Positions 1 through 6,769 of a stretch of DNA of 64,000 bases are shown here, piece after piece. The DNA is from Arthrobacter sp. MYb213 (GTDB lineage Bacteria > Actinomycetota > Actinomycetes > Actinomycetales > Micrococcaceae). The position numbers and the translations under genes were made by a program. Under the pieces are notes generated by a model. It was not told the origin of the DNA. It made no database searches and worked only from the letters and a program-made list of their open reading frames with translations. Every line of letters starts with the position of its first letter. Position 1 is the stretch's first letter. The DNA is taken from contig NZ_PCQA01000005.1 in NCBI RefSeq assembly GCF_002979915.1, forward strand, positions 62,001 through 126,000. Reading direction: 5' to 3'.

Positions 1-181
1 TGCCAGGTGAAGTTCGTAGGTAAATATTCCCCTTATGAACCGCGTAATTAACCGGGACGATATCGATCATCGCGCCAACAGTCGTGGCTACCCGTCCATG
101 TGCTGTGTGGGCGAGTAATTCCCAAGATTGCTCATCGTTGAGCACCAATACGGGTGCACCGTTTTCGTGTTCGAATCTCAT
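1..181 (-). CDS. FMN-binding split-barrel (pyridoxamine 5'-phosphate oxidase-like) protein, partial
   Basis: Only the first 60 codons are present; the gene runs off the left edge. The translation opens MRFEHENGAPVLVLNDEQSW and continues with a segment of the type AHGRVATTVG...DIVPVNYAVHKGNIYLRTSPG, which is the usual N-terminal strand pattern of PNPOx-like split-barrel flavoproteins of the PF12900/PF01243 kind. These small proteins bind FMN, F420 or haem and reduce varied substrates; the exact substrate cannot be told from the fragment. The ATG is the first in frame and lies beside a palindrome at 191-209. It is divergent from the App1 gene. Confidence 0.75.
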   Translation of the reverse strand, partial: MRFEHENGAPVLVLNDEQSWELLAHTAHGRVATTVGAMIDIVPVNYAVHKGNIYLRTSPG

Positions 182-190
182 AACCTAAGT

Positions 191-209
191 TTTCTACGTT
201 ATGTAGAAA
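191..209. promoter_or_regulatory. perfect inverted repeat, candidate operator
   Basis: TTTCTAC, five bases (GTTAT), GTAGAAA: seven-base perfect arms, 10 bases upstream of the start of the PNPOx-like gene and in the gap between two divergent genes. The size suits a dimeric HTH repressor. No regulator gene is adjacent, so the binding protein is unknown. Confidence 0.4.
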
Positions 210-277
210 AAGGCAAGAGGTATAGCGGCTTTTGTTTTGAGCCACATCGAAGCCGTTGAACGTGAAAGACTAGGAAT

Positions 278-1360
278 ATGAGCCATGCTGCAAATGATGG
301 GGTCGCGCGCCACGTCGCGTCGCGAATTGAAGATCAGTTTCTGCAATTTCGGGCACGTCGTGCCATAGACAAGGGTCTAGACCCAGTAATCCTTCCCTAT
401 AACGGATATGGCTATGCCTCTAAAGACGGTGGGTGGGTGCGTGTCCTGGCGCGAGTCGTAATGGCTAAACCCGGCGCCTTTGAAGGCGGAAAGCATAAAG
501 CCAAAGTTGTCGAAGATGGTATCCGTGGATTTCGAAACTTCACTTCCGCGGTTCTACCTTTCGGTAAGGTCACGGTATTAGCCGCCGGCCAGCACTTCGA
601 AGTTCACGCAGATCGTGGTGGGGTACTCGACGTTAAGCTCGCGGTCGATTTGCCCGTTGGGTGGAATGATATTCAATTGATCGCGCACAATGGGCAATCG
701 GCCACCGCGCAGGTTCTTGTGATCGACGAGAAACAGCGCTTTGGCATTATTAGCGATATTGACGACACCGTTGTGGTCACCGCGTTGCCCAGGCCTCTTC
801 TCGCGGCATGGAATTCTTTTGTGCTTTCCGAACATGCCCGTGTTGCGACACCTGGCATGGCGGTAATGATGCAACGTGTACTGGCTGAGCATCCTACGAG
901 TCCCACGATTTATCTGTCCACCGGTGCGTGGAATGTCGCGCAGACTTTAGAGAGATTCATATCGCGCAATCTGTACCCGAGGGGACCGTTGCTGCTAACG
1001 GACTGGGGACCCACAGATCGTGCGTGGTTCCGTAGCGGGATGCAACATAAGGTTGATCAGTTGCGTAGACTCGCCGAGGAATTTCCAAACATCGAGTGGA
1101 TGCTCATCGGCGATGATGGGCAGCATGACCCGACAATCTATGCTGAGTTTGCGCGTCGCTATCCGGAGCACGTGCGTACCATCGTCATTCGTCAGCTGAC
1201 TCCTTCAGAAGCAGTGCTTGCAGGTGGCCGTTCCACGGATCTGCGGCGCACCACACCTGGTATTCGCTGGACTTATGAACCAGATGGATCGCAAATTCTT
1301 GAACAGCTATCTGAGTACAAATTGATCAGTCCTGAAGAACGCATGCCGGAGGCGAACTGA
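278..1360 (+). CDS. App1-family phosphatidate phosphatase (DUF2183)
   Basis: A 360-residue protein with the HAD-type catalytic motif DIDDT at residues 160-164 (Asp160 nucleophile, Asp162 acid) and a late MLIGDDGQHD motif (about 275) that would complete the HAD active site; this pair is the mark of the App1/DUF2183 phosphatase family. In yeast App1 dephosphorylates phosphatidic acid to diacylglycerol; bacterial members are poorly studied. No signal peptide or membrane segment is visible, so it should be cytosolic. The gene overlaps the next by one base (TGATG), so the two are translationally coupled. Substrate in bacteria is an inference from the family. Confidence 0.85.
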   Translation: MSHAANDGVARHVASRIEDQFLQFRARRAIDKGLDPVILPYNGYGYASKDGGWVRVLARVVMAKPGAFEGGKHKAKVVEDGIRGFRNFTSAVLPFGKVTVLAAGQHFEVHADRGGVLDVKLAVDLPVGWNDIQLIAHNGQSATAQVLVIDEKQRFGIISDIDDTVVVTALPRPLLAAWNSFVLSEHARVATPGMAVMMQRVLAEHPTSPTIYLSTGAWNVAQTLERFISRNLYPRGPLLLTDWGPTDRAWFRSGMQHKVDQLRRLAEEFPNIEWMLIGDDGQHDPTIYAEFARRYPEHVRTIVIRQLTPSEAVLAGGRSTDLRRTTPGIRWTYEPDGSQILEQLSEYKLISPEERMPEAN

Positions 1361-1827
1361 TGACCGGCGCAGTTTTACGTGTAGAGATACCCATGCGTTG
1401 GGGTGACATGGATGCATACGGTCATGTCAACAACGTCAATTTGATCAGGCTTATGGAGGAAGCGAGGATCGCTGGATTCGGGGTACCAGGGGGTACCGGT
1501 GCGCCGGGTGTTATGCCGAAGGTAAATATTTTTTCCGCGGTTCCCGAAGGTGTCCAGATTCTTGTAGTGGAGCATCGCGTGCGGTATTCCAAGCCCTTAG
1601 AATACCGAAATGTTCCAGTCAACGTGGACTTGTGGGTAGCTAATATCAAACCTGCAAGCTTCGATATCTGTTACGAATTTCGAGATCCGGTGAGCGATCA
1701 TGTCTGTGTTAAAGCACTAACCACGCTTGCCTACTTCGATCCGGCGGTCGGTCGTGTGCAGCGTCTCAGTAGTGGCGAGCGTAGTTCGCTGGCCACGATG
1801 GAAGGCGTTTCGACATTTGTGCGGTAA
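1360..1827 (+). CDS. 4-hydroxybenzoyl-CoA thioesterase-like (hot-dog fold) acyl-CoA thioesterase
   Basis: 155 residues beginning with the typical hot-dog opening RWGDMDAYGHVNNVNLIRLMEEAR, in which the Asp and the HVNN stretch form the active-site loop of the 4HBT/YbgC class. A later VEHRVRYSKPLEY strand also fits. It hydrolyses an acyl-CoA thioester; chain specificity cannot be judged. The one-base overlap with the App1 phosphatase suggests a shared role in lipid turnover (phosphatidate head group and acyl-CoA). Confidence 0.85.
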   Translation: MTGAVLRVEIPMRWGDMDAYGHVNNVNLIRLMEEARIAGFGVPGGTGAPGVMPKVNIFSAVPEGVQILVVEHRVRYSKPLEYRNVPVNVDLWVANIKPASFDICYEFRDPVSDHVCVKALTTLAYFDPAVGRVQRLSSGERSSLATMEGVSTFVR

Positions 1828-1890
1828 ACATTCGACGACTAATCAAATAGGATAGAACTATCTAGCCTTATTCGATGGGGGAGTGGTTTT

Positions 1891-2742
1891 GTGGCACGAC
1901 CAGAAGATGGTCGCCCAGTGCGTCCACAGGTAGTTTTGCAGGTTGTTAAGCGTCAACAAATTTCCGATCATTTGGTGCGCCTCACCTTTGGCGGTCCTGG
2001 ATATGAAAATTTTGTTGATAAGTCGGCAACCGACCGTTATATCAAGATACTTTTTGCGAAGCCAGAGCTTGGCTTAACGCCTCCCTATGACTTGGATGCG
2101 CTACGTGAACGCTTGCCGGGTGAAGACCTCCCGGTGCGAAGAACCTACACGGTACGCCGTTCGGACGCGGAATCACGCACCATAGAGGTGGACTTTGTAG
2201 TGCACGGAAGCGAGGGTTTGGCCGGACCCTGGGCTCGCGATGCCAAGATTGGCGACTCGGTCTGCTTCTCCGGGCCGGGCGGTATGTTCGCGCCGCAAAG
2301 TGACTTCGACTTCCACTTATTTGCTGGCGACGAAACTGCAATCCCCGCTATTGCGGCATCTCTTGAGGCCATGGAAGACGGCATGGTTGGGCAGGTGCTT
2401 ATCGAAGTTGAGTATGCGGGGGATGAAATTGAACTCTCAGCACCAAGCGGCGTGGGAATTCGTTGGATTCACCGTGGCAGCGAGTTCACTCCGGAATCAT
2501 CGATCTTAGAATCTGAAGTACGCCAGTTTCCGTGGCCTTCAGGGCGCGTGCAGGTGTTTGCGCACGGTGAGCGAGAAGTGGTGAAGGCCTTGCGTTCCTA
2601 CTTTTATGATGAACGCGGCGTGGACAGGCGAGACATGTCGTTGTCGGCGTACTGGGCCTATGGTCGCGCCGAGGATGCTTTTCAAGCAGAAAAGCGATCG
2701 CCGGTCGGGCAGATTTTTGACGAGCCACGGGCCTCGAAATAA
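1891..2742 (+). CDS. siderophore-interacting FAD-dependent ferric reductase (SIP/ViuB family)
   Basis: 283 residues starting with GTG. Residues 83-89 RRTYTVR form the FAD-binding RxYT(x)R motif, followed by a VDFVVHG strand and a FSGPGGMF phosphate-binding turn near 146; FAGDETAIPAI near 166 opens the SIP C-terminal domain, ending in a WAYGRAEDAF-type helix. The family takes electrons from NAD(P)H and reduces Fe(III)-siderophores in the cytosol to release iron. No DtxR box is seen in its own short upstream gap, but a strong one follows the gene at 2782. That box drives the next element rather than this gene. Confidence 0.9.
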   Translation: MARPEDGRPVRPQVVLQVVKRQQISDHLVRLTFGGPGYENFVDKSATDRYIKILFAKPELGLTPPYDLDALRERLPGEDLPVRRTYTVRRSDAESRTIEVDFVVHGSEGLAGPWARDAKIGDSVCFSGPGGMFAPQSDFDFHLFAGDETAIPAIAASLEAMEDGMVGQVLIEVEYAGDEIELSAPSGVGIRWIHRGSEFTPESSILESEVRQFPWPSGRVQVFAHGEREVVKALRSYFYDERGVDRRDMSLSAYWAYGRAEDAFQAEKRSPVGQIFDEPRASK

Positions 2743-2773
2743 ACGTATGATGCGACGTGTGGGATCAAGGACC

Positions 2774-2802
2774 TTGCTTCTTTAGGTGAGCCTAATTATA
2801 CT
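2774..2802 (+). promoter_or_regulatory. promoter overlapped by a DtxR/IdeR-type iron box
   Basis: TTGCTT (2774-2779), 17 bases, TATACT (2797-2802). The spacer holds TTAGGTGAGCCTAA (2782-2795), which matches the left 14 bases of the DtxR/IdeR consensus at all but one position; matches fall off on the right side (14 of 19 over the full box). A repressor on this site would block the -10 box. No convincing protein gene follows, see the ncRNA entry. Confidence 0.6.
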
Positions 2803-2808
2803 TTTGAT

Positions 2809-3062
2809 AAATTAGGCGACTGAACCATGGCCTAATCTGTTGGTTTTCAGGTAAGCTGAGATCAACGCCTTCTTCGTGTGTGGTCGAAGAAGGCGATCAA
2901 AATGCTTGCATCGGTTGTTTGGAATTACTAGCGCGGATTGCTCACCGTCGCGGTATCTAGTACACCGAAAAAGCGAAAAATGCGGTGCGACTGAAGCGCT
3001 CATTCAGACGAACCTAATGCTGAGACATGCCGATACGTTCCTCGCGGCATGTCTCAGTTTTT
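2809..3062 (+). ncRNA. candidate iron-regulated small RNA with three stem-loops
   Basis: Start is placed about 7 bases after the TATACT box. Three hairpins follow: ATTAGGC (2811-2817) with GCCTAAT (2830-2836) at the expected 5' end; CGCCTTCTTCG (2866-2876) with CGAAGAAGGCG (2885-2895), perfect over 11 bp; and the terminator at 3020-3062. A nine-codon open frame (ATG at 2907, product MLASVVWNY) follows an AAGAAGG stretch, so a tiny peptide cannot be ruled out. No longer frame here looks coding; the apparent 72-codon frame at 2876-3094 runs through the terminator. The first hairpin could instead be a second weak iron half-site pair. Function is unknown; iron control is inferred from the promoter. 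Confidence 0.45.
3020..3062 (+). terminator. Rho-independent terminator
   Basis: CTGAGACATGCCG (3020-3032) and CGGCATGTCTCAG (3045-3057) make a perfect 13-bp stem with a 12-base loop, followed by TTTTT. The U-tract lies on the + side only, so it ends transcripts coming from the siderophore-interacting gene or the candidate small RNA. The stop codon of the convergent AlkA-like gene lies inside the stem. Confidence 0.85.
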
Positions 3063-3899
3063 CTTCGTATCCAGGGCCCAAAGTAAAACGGTAGCTAGCG
3101 ACCCGGCGCCATCGGGGATTTCGAGGGGATCTGTTTGCTTGACCCCTAGCGTGGCCAATGCCCGTTTTACCACTAGATCCGTCCGGAGAAAGATGGATTG
3201 TTGTCTCAGACCGCGCAACGCCACGTAATCACGGGTCCAAGGGCCAACGCCTTTCAGTGCCTGTAATGAGTCGAGAAAATCTTCCTGACTCTCGGCCAAA
3301 TATTGCCCAGTGTGAACATACCAATGAGCAACACGTTGCACGGTTTGTGCGCGAGATAATGGGCACCGGATTATTTGTTGCAGCTCCTCGGCAGTATTTT
3401 GGGAGGTGCTCAGCGCATCAGGAAATACGTGAAGACCACACTCATGACGTTCTCCGAGCTCTTGGACATAACGAGTTGCCAAGGTACGGGCTGCGCTAGT
3501 GGATATTTGCTGACCCAGAATAGTAGTCATCAAGGCCTCAAAAAGATCTGGATAACCGATGAGCCGTAGGTTCGGGAATCGTTTCACCGCAGGCTTCAGC
3601 ATGTCGAGCGTTTCCAGTTTCGCGTAGCCTTGCAGTTGGTCCTGAGGTAATCCCAACCAACTGTTGATAATATCTACAAGCTCACTTTGTAACCTCTGCG
3701 GGGTCTGAGTCTCAACGGTTACCTCGGTGGGGCTGAGCCATAGCTTCGTTGCGTAGTATTCACCGCCGAGGCGTAGCACCCGTTTGATGCTCGCCGCATG
3801 AAGATCCAAGATCTCTTGATTTGCCAACGAATGTACCTTGAGGACCGAGAGTGTCTGCGCGACATCCAGTACCCCTGACACTGGCAACGTGAAATTCAT
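3054..3899 (-). CDS. DNA-3-methyladenine glycosylase II, AlkA-like (HhH-GPD)
   Basis: 281 residues. The central MTTILGQQISTSAARTLATR helix and the helix-hairpin-helix LKGVGPWTRDYVALRG are the core of the HhH-GPD superfamily, and the Asp in FLRTDLVVKRAL occupies the place of the AlkA catalytic aspartate. The N-terminal part (about 90 residues) fits the AlkA N domain; no Ada-type domain is attached. It excises 3-methylpurines and other alkylated bases. It directly abuts the Tag gene (no gap), so two alkylation-repair glycosylases share one transcript. Its stop codon lies within the terminator of the opposite strand. Confidence 0.88.
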   Translation of the reverse strand: MNFTLPVSGVLDVAQTLSVLKVHSLANQEILDLHAASIKRVLRLGGEYYATKLWLSPTEVTVETQTPQRLQSELVDIINSWLGLPQDQLQGYAKLETLDMLKPAVKRFPNLRLIGYPDLFEALMTTILGQQISTSAARTLATRYVQELGERHECGLHVFPDALSTSQNTAEELQQIIRCPLSRAQTVQRVAHWYVHTGQYLAESQEDFLDSLQALKGVGPWTRDYVALRGLRQQSIFLRTDLVVKRALATLGVKQTDPLEIPDGAGSLATVLLWALDTKKN

Positions 3900-4538
3900 C
3901 TATTTCGTCCATATTCCAGAGGATCCGCGCCGATGCGAGCCGACTAGATGAGTGTCGACTATGCCCACTGCTTCCATGAGTGCGTACATGGTTGTGGGAC
4001 CGACAAACTTAAAGCCATGCTTCTTTAGCGCGTTGGCCAATGCTTTTGACTCGATGCTTTGAGTCGGGGTTTCGGTATAGGTTCTCGGCTCGGGAGTGAA
4101 CTCGGGTTTAAAAGACCAAATGAATGCGGACAGACCCCCAGAAGCGCGTAGATCGAGTGTTGCTTGGGCATTATTGATGGTGGCACGGATCTTAAGTTTA
4201 TTTCGCACGATGCCAGGATCGCTCATGAGTCGCTGATAATCAGAGTCTGTAAAGCTGGCAACCAGTTGCGGGTTGAAGTCGCAAAAAGCGGCACGAAAAT
4301 TTTCTCGTTTGGCCAGAATTGTCGACCAAGACAAACCTGACTGGAACCCTTCTAAGCAGAGGCGTTCGAAGAGTGCCTGTTCCTCGGTGACTGGCATGCC
4401 CCACTCGGAGTCGTAATAATCGCGGAGCATTGCATTGGTCGAAGCCCAAAGTGGGCGTGCGAGGCCATCTGTGCCAATGACTAGATCTTCACTCATCTTT
4501 TCATCATGCCACTTTCGGGCTGGCCGGGATGGCGTCAT
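3900..4538 (-). CDS. tag: DNA-3-methyladenine glycosylase I (Tag), zinc ligands replaced
   Basis: 212 residues from the first ATG; an inner ATG at 4496 (MSEDLVIGTDG) may be the true start. Family signatures: YYDSEWGMPV, LFERLCLEGFQSGLSWSTIL (the Glu and Trp of the base pocket), FVGPTTMYALMEAVGIVDTHL. E. coli TAG binds zinc with Cys4, His17, His175 and Cys179. Here the matching positions read Pro (in RPLW), Tyr (YYDSEWG), His (THLVG) and Ser (HLVGS), so three of four ligands are gone and the zinc snap should be missing. Activity may persist, as the site is structural. Divergent from the ArsR gene. Confidence 0.88.
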   Translation of the reverse strand: MTPSRPARKWHDEKMSEDLVIGTDGLARPLWASTNAMLRDYYDSEWGMPVTEEQALFERLCLEGFQSGLSWSTILAKRENFRAAFCDFNPQLVASFTDSDYQRLMSDPGIVRNKLKIRATINNAQATLDLRASGGLSAFIWSFKPEFTPEPRTYTETPTQSIESKALANALKKHGFKFVGPTTMYALMEAVGIVDTHLVGSHRRGSSGIWTK

Positions 4539-4566
4539 GAAGATCGCTAAAGTTGGCCTTCCACGC

Positions 4567-4590
4567 TATCATCGTTAGATGGCGATGATA
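4567..4590. promoter_or_regulatory. inverted repeat over the arsR start, candidate metal-responsive operator
   Basis: TATCATCG (4567-4574), eight bases, CGATGATA (4583-4590): perfect eight-base arms. The left arm contains TATCAT, which lies six bases before the ATG at 4579 and could serve as the -10 box of a leaderless transcript. A bound ArsR dimer would block both transcription start and -10. Assigned to the adjacent ArsR protein by position. Confidence 0.55.
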
Positions 4591-4950
4591 ATGTCGGTTG
4601 ACGATGCAGTAGATCAGGTAACACAGCTTAAAAAAATGGCTGCGCTATTTCATGCGCTGGCCGACCCTACTCGGTTGCTCATCCTCGAGCACCTATTAAC
4701 CGGTGAGCACAAAGTCAAAGAACTCACCGAACACCTGGGTCTGGCCCAAAGCACCGTCAGCGCACATTTAGCCTGTCTGCGAGAAATTGATTTAGTCTCC
4801 GTTCGAACTCAAGGCAGGGCCAGCCTTTATTCACGAACAGAAAGCCCGCAACTTTCATTAATTCTCGCCCAAGCGGTGGAGTTGGCAAGCGTCACCGGCA
4901 GTGAACATCATTGGCATGAAGAGCACCCGAATCAGCCAGAGGAGGTCTAA
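4579..4950 (+). CDS. ArsR/SmtB-family metal-sensing repressor
   Basis: 123 residues. A winged helix of SmtB type: ALFHALADPTRLLILEHLL, then the recognition region VKELTEHLGLAQSTVSAHLACLREIDLV and wing SVRTQGRASLYSR. The C-terminal EHHWHEEHPNQPEEV is rich in His/Glu and could add a metal site, as in CzrA/KmtR-type sensors of Zn, Co or Ni. It lies two bases before a CDF exporter, so it most likely represses itself and the exporter until metal is in excess. ATGs occur at 4579, 4585 and 4591; no Shine-Dalgarno precedes them, while a TATCAT box six bases before 4579 suggests a leaderless mRNA. Confidence 0.88.
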   Translation: MAMIMSVDDAVDQVTQLKKMAALFHALADPTRLLILEHLLTGEHKVKELTEHLGLAQSTVSAHLACLREIDLVSVRTQGRASLYSRTESPQLSLILAQAVELASVTGSEHHWHEEHPNQPEEV

Positions 4951-4952
4951 CC

Positions 4953-5891
4953 ATGGGACACGATCACGACCACGGTTCTGGACACGGGCATAACCATGAC
5001 CACTCCACGGTGAACCGCACCAGACTCACCTGGGCTTTCGTCATTACCGCAACCATTCTGGTCGCCGAAGTGGTCGGCGCGTTGCTGACTAATTCGTTGG
5101 CGTTGCTAGTTGATGCGGCGCATATGTTGACTGACTCATTTGGGCTCTTGCTCGCCCTGACCGCGGCAAATCTTGTCTTGCGAAAACCTACTCTCAAACG
5201 CACTTGGGGGTTCCGGCGAGCCGAAGTGCTCTCCGCGACCGTGCAGTCTGCACTATTACTCGCTGTCGGAATCTACGCAGCGGTCGACGCGGTGCGCCGG
5301 CTCTTTATCCCGACGCAAGTGCACGCTGACGGGTTGCTCATCTTCGGCATCATCGGGTTGGTCGGAAACCTGATTGCCATGTGGATTATCTCTGGTGGAC
5401 GCGAAGCTAATCTGAATATGCGTGCAGCGTTTCTTGAAGTACTCAATGATGCGTTGGGTTCGGTTGCAGTCATTATTGCCGCGTTAGTCATTCATTTCAC
5501 TGGTTGGACGAGTGCCGACTCGGTCGCTGCGATAGTCATAGCAGCATTGATCGTGCCACGGGCGGTCAAACTACTGGGCGAGACCACACATATTTTGCTT
5601 GAATCCACTCCACGAGGGTTGGATCTGGAAGCTGTTCGAGCGCACTTGGAACAACAAGGCGGAGTGATCGCGGTCCATGATCTCCATGCAAGCCAGATTG
5701 CCTCAAACCTACCGGTACTGACCGCGCATATCGTTGCCGAAGACCGGATGTTTACCGCCGGCGCTACGGGCCAACTCTTACGCGATCTACAGCAATGCGT
5801 TGCCGACCATTTTGAGGTGAGTATTGAGCATTCAACTTTCCAAATTGAACCCAAAAGCCATCGAGACTCGTCGTATCACTCGCAATGCTAG
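4953..5891 (+). CDS. cation diffusion facilitator (CzcD/ZitB-type) metal exporter
   Basis: 312 residues with a His-rich start (GHDHDHGSGHGHNHDHS), about six membrane segments and a cytosolic C-terminal domain. TM2 carries DAAHMLTDSFG, the normal HxxxD metal pair. TM5 reads LEVLNDALGSV, so the usual His of the TM5 HxxxD pair is Glu here. The family exports Zn, Cd or Co by proton antiport. A good ribosome site, GAGGAGG, overlaps the end of arsR, two bases upstream. Control by the ArsR neighbour is inferred. Confidence 0.9.
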   Translation: MGHDHDHGSGHGHNHDHSTVNRTRLTWAFVITATILVAEVVGALLTNSLALLVDAAHMLTDSFGLLLALTAANLVLRKPTLKRTWGFRRAEVLSATVQSALLLAVGIYAAVDAVRRLFIPTQVHADGLLIFGIIGLVGNLIAMWIISGGREANLNMRAAFLEVLNDALGSVAVIIAALVIHFTGWTSADSVAAIVIAALIVPRAVKLLGETTHILLESTPRGLDLEAVRAHLEQQGGVIAVHDLHASQIASNLPVLTAHIVAEDRMFTAGATGQLLRDLQQCVADHFEVSIEHSTFQIEPKSHRDSSYHSQC

Positions 5892-6003
5892 CGTCGGTAA
5901 CCCCTAGATATTGAGCTCAGACCACGCGTTCTCATCCCTGGGTATGATTTGCCTACCGAAGATACAGACCTTCCGGCCGATCCTGAATTGGCTAGGGGAT
6001 TTA

Positions 6004-6016
6004 TATAATTGAGGCA
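6004..6016 (+). promoter_or_regulatory. -10 box of a likely leaderless promoter
   Basis: A perfect TATAAT (6004-6009) is followed by TGAGGC and then the ATG at 6016, so transcription should begin at or next to the start codon. No clear TTGACA is seen 17 bases upstream. It would serve the ABC exporter operon. Confidence 0.5.
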
Positions 6017-6765
6017 TGACAACAGATACGCACCAAGTAACCGACTACGCAGTTCAAGCGCGAGGACTCACCAAAACCTACGGGCACGACAGCACACGAG
6101 TAGAAGCACTACGCGGAGTTGACGTGGCATTTGCTCGCTCTCGCTTTACTGCCATCATGGGACCCTCAGGCTCCGGTAAGTCGACCTTGATGCATTGTCT
6201 GGCAGGTTTGGACAACGCTGACGGTGGAGAAATCATCATTGGCGGCAAGAACCTCACCGAGCTAAACGATGATCAGTTAACCACTATGCGCCGTGAACAG
6301 ATCGGCTTTGTTTTTCAGTCCTTCAACCTGGTTCCCACACTTAATGCCAAAGACAACATCCTGCTTCCGTTGTCTCTAGCCGGCAAAAAGCACGACCGCT
6401 CATGGTTCAATGTGGTTATCGATGCGCTGGGCTTACGAGACCGCCTCACGCACAAACCACATGAGCTTTCCGGCGGTCAGCAACAACGTGTAGCGGTGGC
6501 CCGTGCCCTCCTCACCCGCCCAGAGGTCGTCTTTGGCGATGAGCCCACAGGAAACCTGGATTCCCGTACCGGCGCAGAAGTGCTCTCCTTGATGCGCACC
6601 TCGACCCGTGAAATGGGACAAACCATCATTATGGTGACCCACGACCCGGCAGCAGCATCTTACGCCGACACCGTGTTGCTCATGAAGGACGGAACCCTTG
6701 TCGGTTCTCTAGAGAATCCCACCGTCTCCAGCGTCACCGAGGCACTCGCCTCCCTAGCGGAGTAG
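6016..6765 (+). CDS. ABC transporter ATP-binding protein (LolD/MacB class)
   Basis: 249 residues with Walker A GPSGSGKST, Q-loop VFQSFNLVPTLNA, signature LSGGQQQR, Walker B VVFGDEPTGNLDS and switch His in MVTHDP. The sequence style (EALRGVDVAF, NLDSRTGAEVLSLMR) is that of MacB/LolD/FtsE-like ATPases working with FtsX-type permeases, which act as mechanotransmitters rather than classic importers. The permease gene follows after four bases. A leaderless start is likely. Confidence 0.92.
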   Translation: MTTDTHQVTDYAVQARGLTKTYGHDSTRVEALRGVDVAFARSRFTAIMGPSGSGKSTLMHCLAGLDNADGGEIIIGGKNLTELNDDQLTTMRREQIGFVFQSFNLVPTLNAKDNILLPLSLAGKKHDRSWFNVVIDALGLRDRLTHKPHELSGGQQQRVAVARALLTRPEVVFGDEPTGNLDSRTGAEVLSLMRTSTREMGQTIIMVTHDPAAASYADTVLLMKDGTLVGSLENPTVSSVTEALASLAE

Positions 6766-6769
6766 GACC

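Noticed and set aside
1851-1862. GATAGAACTATC palindrome before the siderophore-interacting gene as an iron box
   Set aside because: Short, and it does not match the DtxR consensus; may be chance.
2876-3094. 72-codon frame on the + strand
   Set aside because: It runs through the terminator stem at 3020-3062 and lacks a family or ribosome site.
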